Shown: one piece after another, positions 8,276 through 15,088 of the stretch
How positions within the stretch are numbered: position 1 is the stretch's first letter
How the letters are laid out: each line of letters starts with the position of its first letter
Source of the DNA: Neisseria sp. KEM232
Lineage (GTDB): Bacteria > Pseudomonadota > Gammaproteobacteria > Burkholderiales > Neisseriaceae
Length of the DNA stretch: 64,000 bases
Reading direction: 5' to 3'
Assembly: GCF_002237445.1 (NCBI RefSeq)
Contig: NZ_CP022527.1
Location: forward strand, 806,001-870,000
Notes under the pieces: generated by a model
Told to the model about the DNA's origin: nothing
The model's database searches: none
What the model saw: only the letters and a program-made list of their open reading frames with translations
Made by a program: the position numbers and the translations under genes

Positions 8276-8575
8276 ATGCAGCAACTGCTCCGCGACAAAA
8301 TCCGCAATGCCGACTACATCCGCATCATCGAAACGCACAGCGCGCCGTTCAGCCCCGCCGAAACCGCCCTTTTGGCCGAAATCCTCGGCCGCTTCGATTT
8401 CGACGTAGTGCAGGAACAGGCGCTGGCGCAGGCCGTGATGCAACAGGCACGTTTCGACCCCAACACCCTGCACATTGAAGAATACGACGACGAAGACGTC
8501 ACCGGCATCTGCCCCCACTGCCTCAACCCGCCCGTGCCGCCGCTGCGCGACTACCTGATGTGGCGCGAAAAATAA
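8276..8575 (+). CDS. Hypothetical acidic protein with one CxxC
   Basis: 99 residues from the ATG at 8276; upstream in-frame starts run through a DUS and are rejected. The protein is soluble, has an acidic stretch (EEYDDEDVTG) and then a CPHC motif followed by a proline-rich turn near the C-terminus. With only one CxxC it could bind metal as a dimer or just hold a disulfide. No family is recognised. It ends 59 bases before the NlpC/P60 lipoprotein. Confidence 0.6.
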   Translation: MQQLLRDKIRNADYIRIIETHSAPFSPAETALLAEILGRFDFDVVQEQALAQAVMQQARFDPNTLHIEEYDDEDVTGICPHCLNPPVPPLRDYLMWREK

Positions 8576-8634
8576 ACGCCCCGCAGCCGCAAACAGCACA
8601 AAGGCCGTCTGAAACCGTTTTTGGAAACCCATCC

Positions 8635-9153
8635 GTGAAACCCGCCATCCGCCTCCTTCTCTGCGCCGCCCTGCTGCAACTGGCAGCCTGCGGCGGCATC
8701 AGAAAACCCGCCGCCACCGCGCACAAAACCAAACCCGCCCGCAGCGCCCAAACCATCCGCATCACCCATGTCGGCCGTACCGCAGGCGGACAGGAGCTGA
8801 TGCTGCACAGCATGGATCTGGTCGGCACGCCCTACCGTTGGGGCGGCAGCAGCGACAGCGGTTTCGATTGCAGCGGCATGGTGCAGTATGTCTACAAAAA
8901 CGCCATCGACGTCAGCCTGCCGCGCAGCTCGCGCGACATGGCCGCCGCCAGCCGCACCATCCGCACGCAGGATCTGCAAACGGGCGATCTGGTGTTTTTC
9001 AACATCTCCGGCCGCGGCGTCTCCCACGTCGGCCTGTATATCGGCAACGGCCGCTTCCTCCACGCCCCGCGCTCCGGCAGCAGCGTGCAGACCGAAAGCC
9101 TGAGCACGCCCTATTACGCCAAACGCTTTGTCAAAGCAGGAACGTTCTTCTGA
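8635..9153 (+). CDS. NlpC/P60 (C40) lipoprotein endopeptidase, Spr/MepS-like
   Basis: 172 residues from the GTG at 8635 (GGAAA upstream); an ATG at 8560 would read through a DUS. Lipobox LAAC gives Cys19. The C40 peptidase domain occupies about residues 50-172, with catalytic Cys79 in GFDCSG, His131 in GVSHVG and a third polar residue His143. Such enzymes cut the peptide cross-links of peptidoglycan (D,L-endopeptidase) and help wall growth. It has a single catalytic domain and no SH3 module. A DUS pair terminator follows at 9171. Confidence 0.88.
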   Translation: MKPAIRLLLCAALLQLAACGGIRKPAATAHKTKPARSAQTIRITHVGRTAGGQELMLHSMDLVGTPYRWGGSSDSGFDCSGMVQYVYKNAIDVSLPRSSRDMAAASRTIRTQDLQTGDLVFFNISGRGVSHVGLYIGNGRFLHAPRSGSSVQTESLSTPYYAKRFVKAGTFF

Positions 9154-9170
9154 ACATACCGCCCGAACGC

Positions 9171-9207
9171 AAAAGACCGTCTGAAACCGTTTTTCAGACG
9201 GCCTTTT
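9171..9207 (+). terminator. DUS inverted-pair terminator
   Basis: AAAAGACCGTCTGAAA pairs with TTTCAGACGGCCTTTT, with a one-base variant DUS in the left arm, and ends in a T-run. It lies just before the TATAAT (9210-9215) of the next gene. Confidence 0.75.
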
Positions 9208-9254
9208 GTTATAATCCGCGCCTTTCATTCCCCTCATTCCCCGCCGCCACCGCC

Positions 9255-10523
9255 ATGAACCCCGCACAATTCAAACACGCCGCCGCGCTCTCGGCCGAAG
9301 TCCTCACCTTCCGCCAGCCCGCCGATGCCGCCGTTTCCGCCTACTTCCGCACCCACAAAAAACTCGGCCGCCAAGACCGCGGCGAAATCGCCGAAACCGT
9401 CTTCGCCGCCGTGCGCCACTACCAGAAAATCGCCGCCGCCCTCCGCCGCCCGCACGCGCAGCCCGAAAAAGCCGTCCTCGCCGCCCTCGTACTCGGACGC
9501 GGCTTCAACATCAGCGGCCTCGACGGACTGGCCGGTGCCGAAGAAAAAGCCTTTCTCGCCGCCCTCAAAGCCCGCAAAACCGAGTTTTCAGACGGCCTCC
9601 ACACCGCCGCCGAACTGCCGCAATGGCTGACCGACACCCTGCGCGGCAGCGGCTTTGCCGACGAAGACATCCTCGCCTTCGGCCGCAGCGCCGCCCGCCC
9701 CGCCCCGCTCGATCTGCGCGTCAACACCCTCAAAGCCCGCCGCGACAAAGTGCTCGCCGCCCTGCAAGAAGAAGGCCTGAAAGCCGAAGCCGCACCCTAT
9801 TCCCCCTGGTGCATCCGCCTGCACGACAAAACCGCCCTGCACGGCCACCCCCTCTTTCTCGACGGCACACTCGAAGTACAGGACGAAGGCAGCCAGCTCA
9901 TCGCCCTGCTCCTCGGCGCCAAACGCGGCGAAATCGTCGTCGACTTTTGCGCCGGCGCAGGCGGCAAAACCCTCGCCATCGGCGCCATGACGGCCAACAA
10001 AGGCCGCATCTATGCCTTCGACGTCGCCGAAAAACGCCTCGCCAACCTCAAACCGCGCATGACCCGCGCCGGCCTCACCAACATCCATCCCGAGCGCATC
10101 GGCAGCGAACACGACCCGCGCATAGGCCGTCTGAAAGGCAAAGCCGACCGCGTCCTCGTCGACGCCCCCTGCTCCGGCCTCGGCACACTGCGCCGCAACC
10201 CCGACCTCAAATACCGCCAGTCGCCCGACACCCTCGCCAAACTCGTGCAGCAGCAGCACAGCATCCTAGCCGCCGCCGCCGGACTCACCGCCCCCGGCGG
10301 CCGCCTCGTCTACGCCACATGCAGCATCCTGCCCGAAGAAAACGAGCGGCAGGCCGAACGCTTTTTGGCCGAACATCCCGACTTCGAGCCGCTCGACTGC
10401 GCCGAACTGCTCGCCGCCCAAAAAGTCCCTCTCGACACCGGCCGCTACCTGCACCTCAACACCGCCACCCACCACACCGACGGCTTCTTCGCCGCCGCCT
10501 TCCAACGCAAAGAGGCCGTCTGA
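9255..10523 (+). CDS. rsmB: RsmB/NOP2-family rRNA (cytosine-C5) methyltransferase
   Basis: 422 residues from the ATG at 9255. The N-terminal half is a helical NusB-like and RNA-binding region. The C-terminal SAM-dependent methyltransferase has DFCAGAGGKT (SAM loop) and the two catalytic cysteine motifs DAPCSGLGTLRRNPD and YATCS. The family makes m5C in 16S rRNA (m5C967 for E. coli RsmB). The gene ends in a DUS: its last codons plus stop are GCC GTC TGA. It is followed 21 bases later by an acyltransferase gene. Assignment to RsmB rather than another NOP2 paralogue is probable, not certain. Confidence 0.82.
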   Translation: MNPAQFKHAAALSAEVLTFRQPADAAVSAYFRTHKKLGRQDRGEIAETVFAAVRHYQKIAAALRRPHAQPEKAVLAALVLGRGFNISGLDGLAGAEEKAFLAALKARKTEFSDGLHTAAELPQWLTDTLRGSGFADEDILAFGRSAARPAPLDLRVNTLKARRDKVLAALQEEGLKAEAAPYSPWCIRLHDKTALHGHPLFLDGTLEVQDEGSQLIALLLGAKRGEIVVDFCAGAGGKTLAIGAMTANKGRIYAFDVAEKRLANLKPRMTRAGLTNIHPERIGSEHDPRIGRLKGKADRVLVDAPCSGLGTLRRNPDLKYRQSPDTLAKLVQQQHSILAAAAGLTAPGGRLVYATCSILPEENERQAERFLAEHPDFEPLDCAELLAAQKVPLDTGRYLHLNTATHHTDGFFAAAFQRKEAV

Positions 10524-10544
10524 AAGCGAAGCAAGCAACCCACC

Positions 10545-11201
10545 ATGAAAACCTTCCTGAAAAAACAGACCGCCTGGCTCACCGACCAAGCGCTCTGTCT
10601 TACCGTTTCCTTCCTCACCGGCGTCAAACCGCAAAGCGCCCGCCTGCCCGACTTCACGCCGCAGCGCAAAATCTACTACGCCAACCACGGCAGCCACGGC
10701 GACTTCATGCTCGTATGGATTTCCCTGCCCCGCCGTTGGCGCACCGCCGCCCGCCCCGTCGCCGGATCGGACTACTGGCTCACAGGCCGTCTGAAACGCT
10801 TCATCATCCGCAACGTCTTCAACGCCCTGCTCATCCCGCGCCACAGCGGCCGCCCGCAGGACATCACCGAGCAAATGGCCGCCGTCCTCGATGCGGGCGA
10901 CTCCCTCATCCTCTTTCCCGAAGGCACGCGCAACACCGACGACCAAACCCGCCTGCTCCCCTTCAAATCCGGCATCTACCACCTCGCCCGCGCCCGCCCC
11001 GACACCGAACTCGTCCCCATCTGGATAGACAACATCAGCCGCGTCCTGCCCAAAGGCAAAATCCTCCCCGTGCCCCTGCTGTGCGAAGTCCACATCGGCT
11101 CCCCCCTGCGCCTGCACGACAACGAAGACAAAGAAAGCTTTCTTGCCCGCAGCCGCGAAGCCCTCCTCGCCCTCGCCCCCGCCGACACCAAGGCCGTTTG
11201 A
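10545..11201 (+). CDS. 1-acyl-sn-glycerol-3-phosphate acyltransferase (PlsC-like)
   Basis: 218 residues. The acyltransferase signature is present: an Nx4D-type block I (NHGSHGD, variant of HxxxxD) near residue 46 and block III FPEGTRN near residue 125. A second conserved block gives the glycerol-phosphate pocket. It lacks a long membrane anchor, so it is probably peripheral at the inner membrane. The family makes phosphatidic acid from lysophosphatidate. The stop is formed by a degenerate DUS (GCC GTT TGA). Confidence 0.8.
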   Translation: MKTFLKKQTAWLTDQALCLTVSFLTGVKPQSARLPDFTPQRKIYYANHGSHGDFMLVWISLPRRWRTAARPVAGSDYWLTGRLKRFIIRNVFNALLIPRHSGRPQDITEQMAAVLDAGDSLILFPEGTRNTDDQTRLLPFKSGIYHLARARPDTELVPIWIDNISRVLPKGKILPVPLLCEVHIGSPLRLHDNEDKESFLARSREALLALAPADTKAV

Positions 11202-11272
11202 AAAGCAGGGAAACCCTTTTCAGACGGCCTCCGACCCGTTTTGTTGCCAATCCCAAAGAAAGAGACCCGACC

Positions 11273-11590
11273 ATGCTCATCACCAATATCGAAACCGTTC
11301 CCGGCCGCACCATCGTCCGCCACCTCGGCCTCGTGCAAGGCTCCACCGTCCGCGCCAAACACGTCGGCCGCGACATCATGGCCGGGCTGAAAAACATCGT
11401 CGGCGGCGAACTCAAAGGCTATACCGAGCTGTTGAACGAAGCGCGCGAAGAAGCCATAGCCCGCATGAGCGAACAGGCGCGGCAGATGGGCGCGAACGCC
11501 GTCGTCAACGTCCGCTTCTCCACCGCCTCCGTCGCCGCCGGTGCGGCGGAAATCTTCGCCTACGGCACCGCCGTCGTCATCGAAGACTAG
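11273..11590 (+). CDS. YbjQ/UPF0145 family protein (soluble)
   Basis: 105 residues, the whole length of a UPF0145 domain: it opens with ITNIETVPGRTIVRHLGLVQG, keeps NEAREEAIARM, and ends with GANAVVNVRFSTASV ... AYGTAVV. The family forms pentamers; its function is unknown, though older annotations call it heavy-metal-binding. Its stop codon TAG overlaps the AGGAGG ribosome site of the next gene, so the two are translationally coupled. Confidence 0.88.
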   Translation: MLITNIETVPGRTIVRHLGLVQGSTVRAKHVGRDIMAGLKNIVGGELKGYTELLNEAREEAIARMSEQARQMGANAVVNVRFSTASVAAGAAEIFAYGTAVVIED

Positions 11591-11599
11591 GAGGCCGCC

Positions 11600-12097
11600 G
11601 TGAACCAGCCCGACAACAGCACCGCTTCCCTCATCCTCGCCGCCTGGCCGATATGGGCGTCCTTAATCCTCATCGCCGTCGGCTTCTTCACCGGCCGGCA
11701 CAACGAAAAAAAACACCTCGCCGACCTCGAACGCCGCGAAGCAGAGTTGCGCCACATCGCCCTTGTCGCCGTCAAACACCCGCCGCCAACCTTCGCCGCC
11801 GACCGCCTCGTCTGCGGCAGCGTCGTCCTCACCTCCGACAGCTTCCGCAACCTCGTCGCCCTGCTGCACAACCTTATCGGCGGCCGCATCGGCGTGTACG
11901 AAACCCTGCTCGAACGCGCGCGCCGCGAAGCCCTGCTGCGCCTGAAAGAAAAAGCCGCCGCCCTCGGCGCGGACACCGTCTGCAACGTCAAAATCGACAC
12001 TGTCACCATTTCCCAGCCGACCGATCAGAGCAAAGGAGGTCTTGTCGGCACGGTGGAAATCCTCGCCTACGGCACGGCAGGCAATACCGCCCGCTGA
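11600..12097 (+). CDS. Membrane-anchored YbjQ-like paralogue
   Basis: 165 residues from the GTG at 11600, with AGGAGG 5 bases upstream. One N-terminal membrane segment (about residues 10-27, SLILAAWPIWASLILIAVG) and a short charged linker are followed by a diverged UPF0145 domain. The domain keeps the ERARREALLRLKEKAAALGADTVCNVKID pattern in spaced form and the terminal EILAYGTA. It is therefore a membrane-tethered partner of the soluble paralogue just upstream. The two may form mixed oligomers; that is inference. Confidence 0.78.
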   Translation: MNQPDNSTASLILAAWPIWASLILIAVGFFTGRHNEKKHLADLERREAELRHIALVAVKHPPPTFAADRLVCGSVVLTSDSFRNLVALLHNLIGGRIGVYETLLERARREALLRLKEKAAALGADTVCNVKIDTVTISQPTDQSKGGLVGTVEILAYGTAGNTAR

Positions 12098-12111
12098 GCC
12101 GACGCGGCAGA

Positions 12112-12152
12112 AAGGCCGTCTGAAAGCCCGGATTCGGCTTTCAGACGGCCTC
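12112..12152. terminator. DUS inverted-pair terminator between convergent genes
   Basis: AAAGGCCGTCTGAAAGCC and its complement frame a short loop. It serves both the YbjQ pair (plus) and the epimerase gene (minus). Confidence 0.75.
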
Positions 12153-12177
12153 TGTTATTTGCCGACAAGACAGCTTG

Positions 12178-12804
12178 TCAGTCTATGCCGATGTCCAGAC
12201 ACACGGTTTCGCCGCAATATGCCCTGCCCGCTTCTCTCAAATGCGCGGGTTTGTAAGCGGCGAAGGCGTAGGTGATGTCGGCGCGGAAGGTGTCTTTGTC
12301 GGCCGTGCCGCTGTCGCAGTTCAAACCTGTAGGGATGTCGAGCGCAGCTTTGAGGCCGTCTGAACGGTTCAGCAGGCGGCAGACGGCGGCAATGTTTGCG
12401 GGCAGCGCGCCGGTAAAGCCCGTGCCGAAAATGCCGTCGATAATCAGCGTGTAACCGCTTTTCAGACGGCCTTCGAGTTCGTCAGCGGCGATAATTTCGA
12501 TGTTTGCCAACCCTTGCAAACGGCGGCGGTTGAGTTCGGCCAATTCCGACAAACCACTGCCCGCTACAAACGCAATGTCCGCGCACCAGCCCGCCGCCTG
12601 CAACACCCGCGCGATAACGAGGCCGTCGCTACCGTTGTTGCCCTTGCCGCACACAATCAGTGCATGCCCCGCCTCGGGCAGCCGCCGCAGCAAATCCGCC
12701 GCAGCTGCTTGCCCCGCGTTTTCCATCAGTCCTTCAAACGTTGCACCCTTATCCACGGCAGCCTGCTCGCGCTCGCGCATTTGTTGCGATGTGTAGATTT
12801 TCAT
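12178..12804 (-). CDS. nnrE: NAD(P)H-hydrate epimerase (YjeF N-terminal domain only)
   Basis: 208 residues from the ATG at 12804, with ribosome site GGAGAA just upstream. A Rossmann-like YjeF_N domain has the CGKGNNGSDGLVIARVL nucleotide/K+ loop and an IDGIFGTGFTGAL motif with the catalytic Asp. It epimerises damaged R-NAD(P)HX to the S form for repair by the dehydratase. In many bacteria it is fused to that dehydratase (NnrD); here the fusion partner is absent, so NnrD must be separate. Two DUS lie within or beside the coding sequence. Confidence 0.88.
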   Translation of the reverse strand: MKIYTSQQMREREQAAVDKGATFEGLMENAGQAAAADLLRRLPEAGHALIVCGKGNNGSDGLVIARVLQAAGWCADIAFVAGSGLSELAELNRRRLQGLANIEIIAADELEGRLKSGYTLIIDGIFGTGFTGALPANIAAVCRLLNRSDGLKAALDIPTGLNCDSGTADKDTFRADITYAFAAYKPAHLREAGRAYCGETVCLDIGID

Positions 12805-12871
12805 GGGTTTCTCCTTTGTGAAGCCGGTAAAGCGAAAGGCCGTCTGAAAACCCTTCGCGGCTTTCAGACGG

Positions 12872-13219
12872 TCAATCAAACAAAACTGCGCCGATACGCG
12901 CCAATACGTCGTCCAATACATAATCGGGTACGGTTTCTTTAAATGTGGCGCGGCGGATTTTCCAGTCCAGCGATTTGAGTTGGTGGCAATGGACGTTTCC
13001 CTGCGTATCCGTTCCCGTGCCCAGCAGCGTGGAAACCATGCCGCTGCTTCTGGCCTGCATCGCGCCGCCCTGAGAAATCGGGCAGGCAAACACCAATCCG
13101 GTGGCGCGGTTGAACGCTTTGGGCGATAAGGCCAGAGCGTAATGGCCGCCTTTCATTTCGCTGCCGACGGCGGGGTCAAACGCCAAATGGAAAATGTCGC
13201 CACGGTCGGGAATGTACAT
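12872..13219 (-). CDS. MazF/PemK-family mRNA interferase toxin
   Basis: 115 residues from the ATG at 13219. It has the MazF/PemK barrel start YIPDRGDIFHLAFDPAVG, the GHYALALSP block, FACPIS, and the C-terminal VHCHQLKSLDW strand with catalytic-type residues. Family members cut mRNA at short motifs. The antitoxin stop TGA overlaps this start codon (TGATG), so the pair is translationally coupled. It is full length with no visible inactivating change. Subgroup (ChpB- or PemK-like) is uncertain. Confidence 0.85.
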   Translation of the reverse strand: MYIPDRGDIFHLAFDPAVGSEMKGGHYALALSPKAFNRATGLVFACPISQGGAMQARSSGMVSTLLGTGTDTQGNVHCHQLKSLDWKIRRATFKETVPDYVLDDVLARIGAVLFD

Positions 13220-13461
13220 CACAACACCTCTTCACCGGCATCTGGCATCGCTTCCCAGCCCTCTGTGCGCGGCGGCTCCTGCTGCATTTCGGCCAGCAAA
13301 TCGGCCAGTTGGTAGCGCGGACGGCTCACGGCTCTGACAATCAGTTCGTTGTCGCGGATTTCGGTTTCCAAACTGTCGCCGATTTTCATGCCAAGCTGTT
13401 TCAGCATTTCGGCAGGCAGGCGCACGGCCGCGCTGTTGCCCCATTTTTGCAATCTCAACAT
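13219..13461 (-). CDS. MazE/AbrB-type antitoxin
   Basis: 80 residues from the ATG at 13461 (ribosome site AAGGA 8 bases upstream); a longer upstream reading is possible but unlikely. The N-terminal swapped-hairpin DNA-binding domain LRLQKWGNSAAVRLPAEMLK is the classic MazE/ChpS start. The acidic C-terminal tail (about 55-80) would wrap and neutralise the toxin. It normally represses its own operon. It lies directly upstream of the toxin, with overlapping stop and start codons. Confidence 0.86.
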   Translation of the reverse strand: MLRLQKWGNSAAVRLPAEMLKQLGMKIGDSLETEIRDNELIVRAVSRPRYQLADLLAEMQQEPPRTEGWEAMPDAGEEVL

Positions 13462-13524
13462 GATAATGTTCCTTTTCAAATGAGTAGATACATTGTAGAA
13501 ACATCTTAACCGGCCGTCAATCAA

Positions 13525-13567
13525 AAAGGCCGTCTGAAAACCCTTCGCGGCTTTCAGACGGCCTTTG
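13525..13567. terminator. DUS inverted-pair terminator (mpl side)
   Basis: AAAAGGCCGTCTGAAA pairs with TTTCAGACGGCCTTT. It is located at the 3' end of mpl (minus) and upstream of the mazE start region. Confidence 0.7.
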
Positions 13568-13573
13568 CCGTGT

Positions 13574-14956
13574 CTAATCTTGTTTCAACGCTTCCAGCAG
13601 CCTGCCGTGTATGCCGCCGAAGCCGCCGTTGCTCATCACCAAAATATGGTCGCCCTGTTTGGCGTTGCGGGCGATTTCGGCGACGAATGCGTCAAAATCT
13701 TTGCCAACGTGCAGCTTGCCGCCCAGCGGGGCGAGGGCTTCGGCCACGTCCCAGTCCACGCCGCCGGCGTAGCAGAACACTTGGTCGGCTTCGGCGAAAC
13801 TCCCAGGCAGCGCGGCTTTCATCGTGCCGAGTTTCATGGTGTTGGAACGCGGCTCGAGCACGGCCAGAATCCTTGCGCTGCCGATACGCTGGCGCAAACC
13901 GGCCACGGTGGTTGCGATGGCGGTGGGGTGGTGGGCGAAATCGTCGTACACGGTTACGCCGTTTGCTTCGCCTTTGATTTCCATGCGCCGCTTCACGTTT
14001 TTAAACGCGCTCAGGGCTGCGCAGGCCGTCTGAACGTCCACGCCGGCGTGGCGGGCGGCGGCAATCACGGCCAGCGCGTTCATGCGGTTGTGTTCGCCCA
14101 TCAGGTTCCACGCGATGTGTCCGGCCTTTTTGCCTTGGAACAACACGTCAAACGCGCCGCCGTCAAACACTTCGCCCACCTGCCAGCCGTCGGCCGTGCC
14201 GAAGGTTTCCACGGGTGTCCAGCAGCCTTTGTCGAGCGTGTCTCGCAGGCTTTGTTCGCGACCGTTGGCGGCAATCAGGCCGTCTGAAGGGATGGTGCGG
14301 ACAAGGTGGTGGAACTGGGTTTGAATCGCGGCCAAGTCGGGGAAGATGTCGGCATGGTCGTATTCGAGGTTGTTCAACACGGCCGTGCGCGGGCGGTAGT
14401 GGACGAATTTGGAGCGTTTGTCGAAAAAGGCGGTGTCGTATTCGTCGGCCTCAATCACGAAAAACGGCGATTTTGAATGCGGGTCTTGGCGCGGCGTTTG
14501 CGGCAGGCGGGCGGACACGCTGAAATTTTCCGGCACGCCGCCGATAAGAAAGCCCGGCGCGAGTCCGGCAAATTCGAGTACCCACGCAAGCATCGAGGCG
14601 GTGGTGGTTTTTCCGTGCGTACCGGCCACGGCCAGCACCCAATGCTTGTGCAACACGTTTTCCGCCAGCCATTGCGGGCCGGATGTGTAGGGCAGGCCTT
14701 GGTTCAAAATGGCTTCCACCACCTCCATGCCGCGCTTGGCCACGTTGCCGATCACATACATATCGGCCGGATACTGCTGCAACTGCGCCGCGTCGAAACC
14801 TTCGTGTACGTCGATGCCCAAGGCTTCAAGCTGGGTGCTCATCGGCGGATACATTTTCGCGTCGCAACCGCTGACTCTGTAGCCCGCCTCTTTGGCAATC
14901 GCGGCCACGCCGCCCATAAATGTGCCGCCGATGCCGATAATGTGGATGTGTTTCAT
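13574..14956 (-). CDS. mpl: UDP-N-acetylmuramate:L-alanyl-gamma-D-glutamyl-meso-DAP ligase
   Basis: 460 residues, the usual length for Mpl. The N-terminal Rossmann motif HIIGIGGTFMGG, the ATP loop AGTHGKTTTASML and the EADEYDTAFFDKRSK block identify the Mur-ligase family. The particular N-terminus and substrate region match Mpl rather than MurC. It re-attaches recycled murein tripeptide to UDP-MurNAc in the cytoplasm. A TATAAT (14985-14990, minus) lies about 28 bases upstream of the start. Confidence 0.93.
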   Translation of the reverse strand: MKHIHIIGIGGTFMGGVAAIAKEAGYRVSGCDAKMYPPMSTQLEALGIDVHEGFDAAQLQQYPADMYVIGNVAKRGMEVVEAILNQGLPYTSGPQWLAENVLHKHWVLAVAGTHGKTTTASMLAWVLEFAGLAPGFLIGGVPENFSVSARLPQTPRQDPHSKSPFFVIEADEYDTAFFDKRSKFVHYRPRTAVLNNLEYDHADIFPDLAAIQTQFHHLVRTIPSDGLIAANGREQSLRDTLDKGCWTPVETFGTADGWQVGEVFDGGAFDVLFQGKKAGHIAWNLMGEHNRMNALAVIAAARHAGVDVQTACAALSAFKNVKRRMEIKGEANGVTVYDDFAHHPTAIATTVAGLRQRIGSARILAVLEPRSNTMKLGTMKAALPGSFAEADQVFCYAGGVDWDVAEALAPLGGKLHVGKDFDAFVAEIARNAKQGDHILVMSNGGFGGIHGRLLEALKQD

Positions 14957-15024
14957 GGTGGTTCTGCCGGATGGAAAAGGGCGGATTATAGCCCAAGCGT
15001 TTGTTGGGGAGGTCGTCTGAAAAA

Positions 15025-15065
15025 AGGCCGTCTGAAAAGCGGCGGAGCACTTTTCAGACGGCCTC
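15025..15065. terminator. DUS inverted-pair terminator of fetA
   Basis: AAAGGCCGTCTGAAAAG and its complement TTTTCAGACGGCCT enclose a short loop. It lies 24 bases past the fetA stop on the minus strand. Confidence 0.7.
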
Positions 15066-15088
15066 TATGCCCTAGGGCGTGTTTACAA

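Noticed and set aside
9623..11590. 655-codon Arg/Pro-rich frame crossing rsmB, plsC-like and ybjQ-like genes
   Set aside because: It reads an alternative frame of three recognised genes; extreme Arg/Pro content is typical of shadow frames.
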